A stretch of 62,627 bases of DNA, from positions 1-62,627 of the forward strand of contig PUOX01000070.1 in assembly GCA_003552925.1 (NCBI GenBank). The letters run 5' to 3'. The notes below the pieces were generated by a model. It ran no database searches. It was given only the letters and a program-made list of their open reading frames with translations, and was not told the origin of the DNA. The DNA is from Mollicutes bacterium (GTDB lineage: Bacteria > Bacillota_I > Bacilli_A > Izemoplasmatales > Izemoplasmataceae). The position numbers and the translations under genes are program-made. Of the stretch, positions 25,497-33,316 are shown piece by piece. Numbering within the stretch: the first letter of the stretch is position 1; each line of letters opens with the position of its first letter.

Positions 25497-25832
25497 ATGC
25501 TTGATCCGAAAACGTATTTGAAACATGAAATCATCTTGGTGCTTGCGACCATGAACCATTTGTTGATTGTGACGTTCATGGTCGAGCCTTCGGTGTTGTC
25601 GACCATCTTGGGCTTCTTGCTTGGCATTGTCAACCTGGCGTTTTTGATCCATTATTTTACCTTGGCCATTCGGATGTACAGTCATTATCGCGCCCAGGAG
25701 GAATACCGCAATCATCCGATGTTGCTTTTGAACTTGATCTTCGGGGTTTTGTTCAACGGCGCGTTTATGTATTTGCTGTTTGTGCTGCTTTTCAACTATA
25801 TTCTTTCGTTCGGAGGATTGTTCACCGGATGA
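25497..25832 (+). CDS. Small membrane protein, unknown
   Basis: 111 residues with three membrane helices (IILVLATMNHLLIVTFMV; TILGFLLGIVNLAFLIHYF; LLLNLIFGVLFNGAFMYLLFV) and a short cytoplasmic segment. ATG 25497 is chosen because GGGGAG lies 6 bases upstream; the frame stays open to 25449 without a site. It is 34 bases after the HAAS gene with no terminator between, so it is probably the third gene of that operon. I do not recognise a family. Confidence 0.7.
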   Translation: MLDPKTYLKHEIILVLATMNHLLIVTFMVEPSVLSTILGFLLGIVNLAFLIHYFTLAIRMYSHYRAQEEYRNHPMLLLNLIFGVLFNGAFMYLLFVLLFNYILSFGGLFTG

Positions 25833-25861
25833 TTTTCTTTGTATTCGTTTTATTGTGCGCA

Positions 25862-25870
25862 TGATATAAT
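25862..25870 (+). promoter_or_regulatory. Extended -10 promoter of gpx
   Basis: TGATATAAT, about 20 bases before the start. Confidence 0.55.
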
Positions 25871-25890
25871 AATAAGGAGGAGGCGATGTG

Positions 25891-26370
25891 ATGAATCTTT
25901 ACGACATTGAAGTGCAAAGCATTGACGGAAAACCCTACACACTCAAGCGCTATGAAGGGAACGTTTTGTTGATTGTCAATACCGCAAGCAAATGCGGCTA
26001 CACCAAACAGTTTGAAACTTTGGAAAAGCTTTACCGGAAGTTCAAAGACGACGGATTGGTGGTGCTCGGCTTTCCTTGCAACCAGTTTCTGCATCAGGAG
26101 CCGCTTTCCAATGAGGAAATCGTCGAATTTTGCACGTTGCACTACGGCGTATCTTTCCCGATGCATGCAAAAATCGACGTCAAGAAGAAAAACATCCATC
26201 CTCTTTACAAGCATTTGACGGAAAACGCCCCGGAAGGCCAAAAGGGAACCGTCAAATGGAACTTCGAAAAATTCCTGATCGGCAAGGACGGAGCCATTCT
26301 CAAACGTTACCGTTCGAAAGTCGACCCGATGGACTTTGAAGAGGATGTACGAAAAGCTTTGGAGGCATGA
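25891..26370 (+). CDS. Glutathione peroxidase family thiol peroxidase
   Basis: 159 residues. Catalytic Cys35 in NTASKCGYT, second motif VLGFPCNQF (Gln of the catalytic tetrad and probable resolving Cys), and Trp in KWNFEKFLI. As a Cys-type bacterial member it most likely uses thioredoxin rather than glutathione (family knowledge). Start ATG 25891, 7 bases after AAGGAGGAGG. Followed 2 bases later by a small gene of unknown role. Confidence 0.92.
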   Translation: MNLYDIEVQSIDGKPYTLKRYEGNVLLIVNTASKCGYTKQFETLEKLYRKFKDDGLVVLGFPCNQFLHQEPLSNEEIVEFCTLHYGVSFPMHAKIDVKKKNIHPLYKHLTENAPEGQKGTVKWNFEKFLIGKDGAILKRYRSKVDPMDFEEDVRKALEA

Positions 26371-26372
26371 TG

Positions 26373-26684
26373 ATGAATTGGCGCGAAAGAGCGAAACAAG
26401 CGCGAAAACTCGTCGAGAGCGGTCGGTTCGAACGTAAGACCACCAACGATTTTTCCCGTTTTTCCAAACCGCCGCTGAACGATTCGTTTTCGCATGAAGG
26501 CCAGAAATTCAACCTCCTTTACGACCGCGAAGAAGACGCGTTCGTGTATGGAAGGGTTGAAAAGGGGGAAACCCACAAGGTCTTGCATTATTTGTCGTTT
26601 TTGCAATACGACCGAACGTACGGAATAGACGACGATTATGTTTGGTATGATGCCCATCAATACGGGTTTGACGATTTGGATTGA
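26373..26684 (+). CDS. Small soluble protein, unknown
   Basis: 103 residues, no membrane segments. N terminus basic (NWRERAKQARKLVESGRFERK), C-terminal half rich in Asp/Tyr (DRTYGIDDDYVWYDAHQYGFDDLD). Three ATGs in a row at 26367, 26370 and 26373; the last is 7 bases after GGAGG. Directly follows the peroxidase gene, so probably co-transcribed. No family recognised. Confidence 0.65.
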   Translation: MNWRERAKQARKLVESGRFERKTTNDFSRFSKPPLNDSFSHEGQKFNLLYDREEDAFVYGRVEKGETHKVLHYLSFLQYDRTYGIDDDYVWYDAHQYGFDDLD

Positions 26685-26714
26685 CCATAAAAACAGTTTG
26701 AAAAGGAGTGTCGA

Positions 26715-28181
26715 ATGAAGAAAATAGTTGGCGTCGCCATGATGGTGATCATGGTGCTGGTTTTGACGGCTTGCGGAGTTTTTGGTTCTAGAGCCGGAGA
26801 AGACCCTGTCGATGATTTGATCGACACGTTTGATGGAAGTTTGAAACATTTGCAACCTTTGAGCGAGAGTGTTGCGGACAGTGACGATTACACCATGTCA
26901 TTCTCTTTTGCGACGCTTTTCGAGAATCCGATGGACCCGGACGCGCCGCGGACGCTCAACGTTTCGTATTATGAAAGTTTTTCTCGCAGCGTCGATGGGC
27001 ATATCACCGAGACGCAGGTAATCGTCGAAGTGGACGGCGAAACCTTCGAAATGCACACGATCACGGTTTGGGATCAAGAGAAGACCACGTATTATTTTCT
27101 TGCCGACAGGCTTTTGGACGAGCTGCAAAAAGAGTTGGATTTGGAAGACCCCACCGGTGATTTGCGTGAAATGTTCGCCATCGAGCACGACATGGTGAAA
27201 CTGTCGATCGACCACGACATGGTGGAAGCCTACGGCGACCTTGTCGGTGAGCGTGTGGACAATATGCTCGCGCTTTTCGGCTTCAACCTTGAAGAAATAG
27301 AAGACACTCTGGCCAACACTCAGCGCTTCAACAAATACGCAAGCATCGGCTATTACGACGAGCACGAGCATGTGGAGGTGGATGTCGAGCGCATCGACGA
27401 CACCACCGCCGCCACCGTCATGACGTTGAACGCGGCGATGCTTCAGGATTTAATCGACGATTTCCTTGACGATATGATCGCCTTGATGCAAGAGATGGAT
27501 ATGCCCGATGCGCCCGCGTCGAAAGAAGAACTTTTGGATTACGATTCGATGATGGACGACGTTGCCGCCTCGGACCCCCTTGAACTTCGCATCCTCCATG
27601 ATCCCGGCGACCCATCGTGGATGTCTTTCGAGTTTGACTTTTTGCCGATATTGGATGTTACGGGCATGAAGGAGCTTTATTCCATCGAAGCGTTCACCGC
27701 CGAGGTGTTCATGTCGTTGACCTCCGAGATTGACTTGCCCACCGATTACACCGACGCGAACGACGCCATTGACGAGTACATCAAGCTTTTGTTGGTGCAA
27801 ATCGCCCATGAGGACGTATTGACCGTCGCCGCCGAGTATGTTGTCGCCGGAGTTCTTGACGAAGGCACATACACTTTGAACCAAGCGAAGACAGAGGCCG
27901 CCGCCCACGGAAGCCACATGTTTTTGCCGCCGATTTTCGCCAAAAACAAAAGCACTCTCACCATAAGTGCGTTTGCGGTTTCTGGTGATTTCTACTACAT
28001 TGACGAAACCCCGGTCTTCAACGATTCCTTGACGCTTGACGCACTGAATGCGTTGATGGCGACCGACGTCATGGACAGGGATTGGTTGCTTGATATCACG
28101 GCTTTGGTCGATGCGCAAAGCTACGACTACAAGTATTTTCTGATCGTCTTCATGGACGAACTCGATCCAACCTCTCCGTAA
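26715..28181 (+). CDS. Exported lipoprotein, unknown
   Basis: 488 residues. Lipobox VLTAC with Cys20. The mature part is acidic, mixed alpha/beta by eye, with no repeated unit and no catalytic motif I can name; Met is frequent. AAAAGGAGTG precedes ATG. It lies 30 bases after the preceding small gene and may belong to the gpx unit. A bidirectional terminator separates it from the convergent HD-GYP gene. Confidence 0.75.
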   Translation: MKKIVGVAMMVIMVLVLTACGVFGSRAGEDPVDDLIDTFDGSLKHLQPLSESVADSDDYTMSFSFATLFENPMDPDAPRTLNVSYYESFSRSVDGHITETQVIVEVDGETFEMHTITVWDQEKTTYYFLADRLLDELQKELDLEDPTGDLREMFAIEHDMVKLSIDHDMVEAYGDLVGERVDNMLALFGFNLEEIEDTLANTQRFNKYASIGYYDEHEHVEVDVERIDDTTAATVMTLNAAMLQDLIDDFLDDMIALMQEMDMPDAPASKEELLDYDSMMDDVAASDPLELRILHDPGDPSWMSFEFDFLPILDVTGMKELYSIEAFTAEVFMSLTSEIDLPTDYTDANDAIDEYIKLLLVQIAHEDVLTVAAEYVVAGVLDEGTYTLNQAKTEAAAHGSHMFLPPIFAKNKSTLTISAFAVSGDFYYIDETPVFNDSLTLDALNALMATDVMDRDWLLDITALVDAQSYDYKYFLIVFMDELDPTSP

Positions 28182-28189
28182 TCTTGCCA

Positions 28190-28229
28190 AAAAAAGAGCG
28201 TGCAGTTCATTCAAACTGCACGCTTTTGT
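28190..28229. terminator. Bidirectional terminator, lipoprotein / HD-GYP
   Basis: AGCGTGCAGTT / AACTGCACGCT stem with A-run before and T-run after, between convergent genes. Confidence 0.9.
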
Positions 28230-28230
28230 T

Positions 28231-30252
28231 TTATTCGTAGAGAAAATCGATGACGCCCTCTTCAATGCAGCGTATGGCCGCATCGGCGCATTTCGGGTCG
28301 AACTGCGCCCCTTTTTCTTGGTAAAGCTCATCGATGATCTCTTCTTTGGTCATCTTTGGAGCGTAAGACTGCTTCCTACCCATGGAGGCGATGGCTTCGG
28401 CAATGGCCAAAATGTACGCTTCATCGGGTATTTCTTCCTTGGCAAGCCCTTCGGGGTAGCCTTGACCGTCGTAGCGCTCATGATGGCATTTGACGTAGAA
28501 AGCGATGTCGTTTAGGGCTCTTGATTGCTTCAAGAGATCGCTGCCGAGCTGCGCATGGTTTTTCATCTTCTCAAATTCGCTGACGCTGTAGCGTCCGCGT
28601 TTTCGAACAATCTCTCCGTCCACGCCGATTTTCCCGATGTCATGAGCGATGCCCGCCCAGTAGAGCTCGTTGATGGTTTCTTGGTCCAAAAACATTGCGG
28701 TGGCGATTTCGCTGGCGATGTAGGCGACGTCTTCGCTGTGTCTTTTGATGCTTTCGTCGAACAAGCCGATGGTGGTCAAAAGACTGGAAACCATGCTCCG
28801 CTTGAGTTCGTTGTGCTTTTGGATGGACGACTCGGCTTCAAAGAAACTGTTCATCATCAAGTTGAGCGTCTGAAAATAGTCGAGAATGTATGCATCGAAC
28901 GTGTATTCGCTTCCTTCGCGAATGTCAAAAGACATTTCACAGACTATGTCCGGAGCGATTCTGACGCTCATCATCACGCTTTCTTTGATGGCGGGGTTGT
29001 GTTGTCTGTATTCATCGTAGCGTTCGCCCATGGAACGTCTCAAGCGGTTTTCCATGTCGGTCAAGTGCTGGGGTTTTTCCAAGTTCGCTTCCCAGTCGTC
29101 GATGTTGAAGTGCAGCGAATTCAAGTAGTCGAGATCGTGACCGATGGTGTCGATATAATGGACTTGGTCGTTTTCAAGCATCATGCAGCTTCCGTAATCG
29201 ATGCGGTTAAAGAGGCGGAAAATCATCCGAAAAATGCGCGAAGCGACGGCGTCGACCGAATCGGAATCTTTGACGGACGTGCTTTCGGCAAAGGAAAAGA
29301 GGCTTTCGGTCGAAGCGACAAGTTGTTCCAAGCGTTCTCGCCTCAACTCCAAATCGCGCTGTTCTTGGTTTAGCGAGAAGAGAATGTAGCGTATGGAGAG
29401 GAAGACAAAGGTAATGACGGTCAAAAAGACGTTGATTTCAAGAAAGTATTCGATGTATCGCGCTTCCTGCAAAAACGGGGGAAACGCGGTCATGACCGAA
29501 AGGAAAATCAAAGAGCCGATGACAAGCGAGCGATAAGGGAAGTAAAACGCGGCCAAAATGGCTAAGGGGAAGAACAAGAACTTATGCGTCCCATAGCCAA
29601 TTAGCGGAATGCGGTGGTTGAAGAAAAGAATTGTGAACAAAACAAGCACAAAATAGAAAAGCAATTCCTCTTTGAACGTACGGGTTGCATATTCCTTGCC
29701 GTCAAGATACAACGCCAGCGCAAAAGGCACGCCAAAATACACAAGTCCGAAAAAGTCGCCTCCGGCCCACACAAACACGCTGTTCCAAAACGCTTCCGTT
29801 TCCAAAGCGCTTAAGAGCATTATGGAAATATTGCCGGCCAAAGACGCCAAAATCGAAATCCCGATAAACACGCTCAAAAAGAGGGTCGTATCACGAGGGG
29901 TGAAGCGCCAACTCACATTCAACCGAAGCAAGCCCCACGTCGCAATCCAAAGGATGAGAGAGGTTGACGCCGCGGAGACAAGCGACTGCGCAAAGATGCG
30001 AAAGCCCGTGGTGGGCTGAATGAACGCATGAGAGAGCAAGTACCCGAAAAATAGACCAAGAAAGACGCTTCCCAAAACACGCCTTTCATGGTAGACGATC
30101 AAAAACGCAAACGCAAATCCAATCGCCGGCCAAACCAAACTTGCGTCGAATTCGCTGATGGTGAACGCGTGACCGAGCGGTATCGTCATTCCGCATAGAA
30201 AAAACGCAAGCAACTCTTTTGAGTATGTTTCAATCCATTTCGGCAAACGCAT
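28231..30252 (-). CDS. MASE1-HD-GYP membrane protein 2, altered second half
   Basis: 673 residues, same layout as the protein at 13321-15333: about eight helices, a long linker and an HD-GYP domain. Retained: RHSEDVA, IAHDIGKIGV, KNHAQLGSDLL and CHHERYDGQGYPEGL. Altered: where active HD-GYP proteins usually have ADAxD...RPY, this one reads AIAEAIASMGRKQSYA, losing the Asp and the Arg-Pro pair. It may therefore have reduced or different phosphodiesterase activity, or act as a sensor (inference). AGGTGG precedes the ATG on the minus strand. The pair suggests gene duplication. Confidence 0.83.
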   Translation of the reverse strand: MRLPKWIETYSKELLAFFLCGMTIPLGHAFTISEFDASLVWPAIGFAFAFLIVYHERRVLGSVFLGLFFGYLLSHAFIQPTTGFRIFAQSLVSAASTSLILWIATWGLLRLNVSWRFTPRDTTLFLSVFIGISILASLAGNISIMLLSALETEAFWNSVFVWAGGDFFGLVYFGVPFALALYLDGKEYATRTFKEELLFYFVLVLFTILFFNHRIPLIGYGTHKFLFFPLAILAAFYFPYRSLVIGSLIFLSVMTAFPPFLQEARYIEYFLEINVFLTVITFVFLSIRYILFSLNQEQRDLELRRERLEQLVASTESLFSFAESTSVKDSDSVDAVASRIFRMIFRLFNRIDYGSCMMLENDQVHYIDTIGHDLDYLNSLHFNIDDWEANLEKPQHLTDMENRLRRSMGERYDEYRQHNPAIKESVMMSVRIAPDIVCEMSFDIREGSEYTFDAYILDYFQTLNLMMNSFFEAESSIQKHNELKRSMVSSLLTTIGLFDESIKRHSEDVAYIASEIATAMFLDQETINELYWAGIAHDIGKIGVDGEIVRKRGRYSVSEFEKMKNHAQLGSDLLKQSRALNDIAFYVKCHHERYDGQGYPEGLAKEEIPDEAYILAIAEAIASMGRKQSYAPKMTKEEIIDELYQEKGAQFDPKCADAAIRCIEEGVIDFLYE

Positions 30253-30279
30253 GCAACCACCTACTTCGTTGATACTCCC

Positions 30280-30288
30280 ATTCTATCA
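30280..30288 (-). promoter_or_regulatory. Extended -10 promoter of second HD-GYP gene
   Basis: Minus-strand TGATAGAAT, with TTCACA 18 bases upstream. Confidence 0.45.
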
Positions 30289-30333
30289 CATTTTGCACTT
30301 TCCTGTGAATTTCAACAAAAACACAAGGCTTTG

Positions 30334-30342
30334 TGGTATAAT
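30334..30342 (+). promoter_or_regulatory. Extended -10 promoter of YgjV-like gene
   Basis: TGGTATAAT, 29 bases before ATG. Confidence 0.6.
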
Positions 30343-30370
30343 GTATAAGACTTCAAAGGAGGTTTTTTTT

Positions 30371-30997
30371 ATGGATTTTGTTGAATGGATTGGCTACATC
30401 GCGTCCTTCATCATATTGGTGTCGCTATTGATGCGATCCCTCAAGCGTTTGCGTATCATCAATTTGGTGGGCGCGTTGATTTTTGCGGTGTATGGATTCC
30501 TGATTTCCGCGCCTCCGGTGATGGTCATGAACTTGGGCATCGTTGTCGTCAACATTTATTATTTGCGGCAAATCTACACTTCCAAAGAGTATTTTGACAT
30601 CATCTCTTTGTCTTTGGTGGGCGAATACGTCCGGTCGTTGATCGAGTTTCATCGGAAGGATCTTGAAAAATTCATGACATATTCTGAAGAAAGATTTGAA
30701 GAAAGCACGTTTCGTTTCCTCATCGTCCGCAACATGGTTCCGGCCGGCATCTTCGCCGCGAAACCCTACGACGACAACACCCTCGAGGTCACCCTTGATT
30801 ACGCCATGCGCCCCTATCAGGATTTCAAAACCGGAGAATACATATACAAACGCCAACGCAACCGTTTCGCATCCGCGGGTTATGAGAAATTGATCGCCTT
30901 CGTCCATTCGGACGTGCACGAAAAATACCTCAAACGTATGGGGTTTTCCGAAACAACCCTTCACGACGGTCGCGCCGCCTATATTAAGAAAGTCTGA
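30371..30997 (+). CDS. YgjV-like membrane protein with acetyltransferase-like tail
   Basis: 208 residues. The first 80 carry three membrane helices (IGYIASFIILVSLLMRSL, INLVGALIFAVYGFLI, MVMNLGIVVVNIYYL) matching the YgjV/uptake-type inner membrane family. The C-terminal 120 residues are soluble and read like the latter part of a GNAT domain: LIVRNMVPAGIFAAK, LDYAMRPYQDFKTGEY, then YLKRMGFSET. No canonical acetyl-CoA loop is visible, so catalysis is doubtful. ATG 30371 has AAGGAGG upstream; the longer frame to 30251 is rejected. Confidence 0.7.
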   Translation: MDFVEWIGYIASFIILVSLLMRSLKRLRIINLVGALIFAVYGFLISAPPVMVMNLGIVVVNIYYLRQIYTSKEYFDIISLSLVGEYVRSLIEFHRKDLEKFMTYSEERFEESTFRFLIVRNMVPAGIFAAKPYDDNTLEVTLDYAMRPYQDFKTGEYIYKRQRNRFASAGYEKLIAFVHSDVHEKYLKRMGFSETTLHDGRAAYIKKV

Positions 30998-31028
30998 ATA
31001 CGGAAAATATTCCGTATTTTTTCTTTTT
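30997..31028 (+). terminator. Terminator of YgjV-like gene
   Basis: AATACGGAA / TTCCGTATT hairpin with T-rich tail. Confidence 0.88.
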
Positions 31029-31042
31029 ATCCCCCCCACAGG

Positions 31043-31051
31043 TGGTATAAT
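31043..31051 (+). promoter_or_regulatory. Extended -10 promoter of fused ABC exporters
   Basis: TGGTATAAT, 30 bases before ATG 31082. Confidence 0.6.
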
Positions 31052-31081
31052 GAAGTATCGAAAACGTTCGGAAGTGATGCT

Positions 31082-33316
31082 ATGATTCGTTTGGAAAATG
31101 TTTCGAAATACTACCACCAAAACGGTGGCGTCACAAGGGCTTTGGACCGCATAAACGCGTCCTTTCGCCGTGGCGAGTTCATCGTCGTCACCGGTGAGAG
31201 CGGCAGCGGGAAAAGCACATTTTTGAATGTCGTAAGCGGTCTTGACCGCTATGAATCCGGCGAAATGTACATCGACGGGAAGGAAACGTCGTATTACTCG
31301 GAATCCGACTTTGAAGACTACCGGCGCGACAACGTTGCGTTCATTTTTCAAGACTACAACATCATCGACGCCTACACCGTCTATGAAAATGTCGACGTCG
31401 CGCTAATGATTGGCGGAGTGGCGAAAAAAGACCGCCGCAAACGCATCAAGAGCATCATCGACCGTGTCGGGCTCACCCCGCAAACCCATCAAAAAACGTC
31501 GAAACTCTCCGGCGGTGAAAAACAGCGCGTCGCCATTGCAAGGGCCCTGGCCAAGGACGCTCCTTTGATTGTGGCCGACGAACCCACGGGAAATTTGGAC
31601 AAAAACACGAGCGAGAAAATCTTGAAACTGCTCAAGGAGTTGAGCGAAGACAAACTCGTCTTGCTTGTCTCGCACAGCTATGAGGTCGCCAAAAATTACG
31701 CAAGCCGCCATATCCGGCTGTTTGACGGAAAAATCATCGAAGACAAAACCTTTGAAGAGTTGCCGACGCACGAAAAACTCGGCCGCAAAACATCGGACCA
31801 TGCCTTCTTAACGCCCAAATCGCTTGTGACGATTGCGGGGCACAACCTGAAAGCGATGCCCAAGCGGACGCTGTTTGTGTTGGCGTTGAGTCTGCTCATC
31901 GTTTTGTCGTTCGCGTTCACCTACGGGTCTTACGTCGAACAGACACACGCCCGCGCCCCGGGCGGGCATCCCCATTTCCGCAATGTAAGTGAAGGAAGGA
32001 TTGTGGTGAACAAGGCCAGCAACACCCCTATGGACGCAAGCGAATTAGAAACCTTAGGAAACCTACGTGGCGTGCAGGCGGTGTTGCCTTATGACACCAT
32101 CTTGGATCAGCAATTTAGCATCCACGTGGACAACGGCGGTTATGGCGGACCCATGCGGGGGTACTTCCGCACAACCAACGTGAACCACGCCGCCATGCTT
32201 AGAAGCCGCGACCTCATCGACGGGCGGTTGCCGGAAAATGCGAACGAAGTCGTGGTCAACGAGGCGGTTCAACGCTTTGCCGACAACGACGCCCTTGAAA
32301 CGATTCAATTGAATTTCGAAGTGCGGTTTCAATATATGGAGTATCTCGATTTGGAAACGTTCGATGTAGTCGGCACCGTATCAAGCGACAGGACGGCCGC
32401 GTATTTTAACGAGGTCTATTTTCATGAAGACTTTTTCGCCCGCGACCGCGTCAAAACCGCCGCAATGAAACCCTATCATGACATTCGTCTGACCTATGAT
32501 GGAACGGAACGTTTTCTGTATCAGTTCGACATGATGATGGAAAGCGGCGTTTCCGAAGGCAAAGTCGAAGTCAGCCCATATTTTGTGAACGAGCTTCTTC
32601 CGGATTTTGATGAAGAGGATGTTGTGGGCACCGTTTTTACCCTGAAAACCAACGACGTCATCACGGGAGAGGCCTATAGCATCGATGTTGAAGTGGCCAA
32701 GGTCTATGAATTTGAAGAACAAACCGGCAGAGCGCTGATAAGCATCCACCCCGATACGCTTTATGAACTGTATGCGGATATCGACATCCACCAGGTTTCG
32801 CTCATTGTCCACGACCGCTTCACCGCGCACAGCGTCATCGACAGCATCGACGACGATGCCTACGGCGTCGTCTATCCGGCCGAATACGAAGACAGTTTCA
32901 ACCGCATTTTCCGCATCATTGGACAAATCATGCAAGGCGTCGCCTCCGTTGCGCTCTTGGTCGTCTTGTATTTCTTGGCGTTTTTGGCGCTCCGCAACGT
33001 CATGCAGGCCCGCACGAAAGATTTTGTCATCTTGCGAAGCCTCGGCGCCAAACAAAAAGACATCCACCGCATCAGCGTGCTCGAGATGTGCGCGGTCATG
33101 GCCCTTTCTTTGCTGATTGTGTTTGTGCTGATGCTCATCAATAGCGCCTACCGCACTCCCATCCCCGATTACATCCCGTATTTGCGCTTTTCCAACTACG
33201 TGCTCATGGTTATCGTGCTGCTCACGCTTTCGGTGTTGCTGGCGCTTCGGTTCAACCAAAAAATCTATGCGGTCAGCGTGAACAAGGCCTTCAAGGAAGG
33301 GGGCGAAATCCAATGA
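31082..33316 (+). CDS. Fused ABC ATPase-permease, MacB/FtsX type 1
   Basis: 744 residues. Residues 1-220 are an ATPase: Walker A GESGSGKST, signature LSGGEKQR, Walker [14 protein letters not shown] first membrane helix is near 260-282, a large extracytoplasmic domain covers about 283-615, and three C-terminal helices complete the MacB/FtsX topology. This class is mechanotransmissive and moves lipoproteins, peptides or drives envelope enzymes, not classical drug flux. It overlaps the next fused half by 4 bases, so the two probably form a heterodimer. Confidence 0.88.
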   Translation: MIRLENVSKYYHQNGGVTRALDRINASFRRGEFIVVTGESGSGKSTFLNVVSGLDRYESGEMYIDGKETSYYSESDFEDYRRDNVAFIFQDYNIIDAYTVYENVDVALMIGGVAKKDRRKRIKSIIDRVGLTPQTHQKTSKLSGGEKQRVAIARALAKDAPLIVADEPTGNLDKNTSEKILKLLKELSEDKLVLLVSHSYEVAKNYASRHIRLFDGKIIEDKTFEELPTHEKLGRKTSDHAFLTPKSLVTIAGHNLKAMPKRTLFVLALSLLIVLSFAFTYGSYVEQTHARAPGGHPHFRNVSEGRIVVNKASNTPMDASELETLGNLRGVQAVLPYDTILDQQFSIHVDNGGYGGPMRGYFRTTNVNHAAMLRSRDLIDGRLPENANEVVVNEAVQRFADNDALETIQLNFEVRFQYMEYLDLETFDVVGTVSSDRTAAYFNEVYFHEDFFARDRVKTAAMKPYHDIRLTYDGTERFLYQFDMMMESGVSEGKVEVSPYFVNELLPDFDEEDVVGTVFTLKTNDVITGEAYSIDVEVAKVYEFEEQTGRALISIHPDTLYELYADIDIHQVSLIVHDRFTAHSVIDSIDDDAYGVVYPAEYEDSFNRIFRIIGQIMQGVASVALLVVLYFLAFLALRNVMQARTKDFVILRSLGAKQKDIHRISVLEMCAVMALSLLIVFVLMLINSAYRTPIPDYIPYLRFSNYVLMVIVLLTLSVLLALRFNQKIYAVSVNKAFKEGGEIQ

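Noticed and set aside
28525-29373. Open frame of 282 codons on the plus strand
   Set aside because: Lies inside the second HD-GYP gene on the opposite strand; no ribosome binding site or domain.
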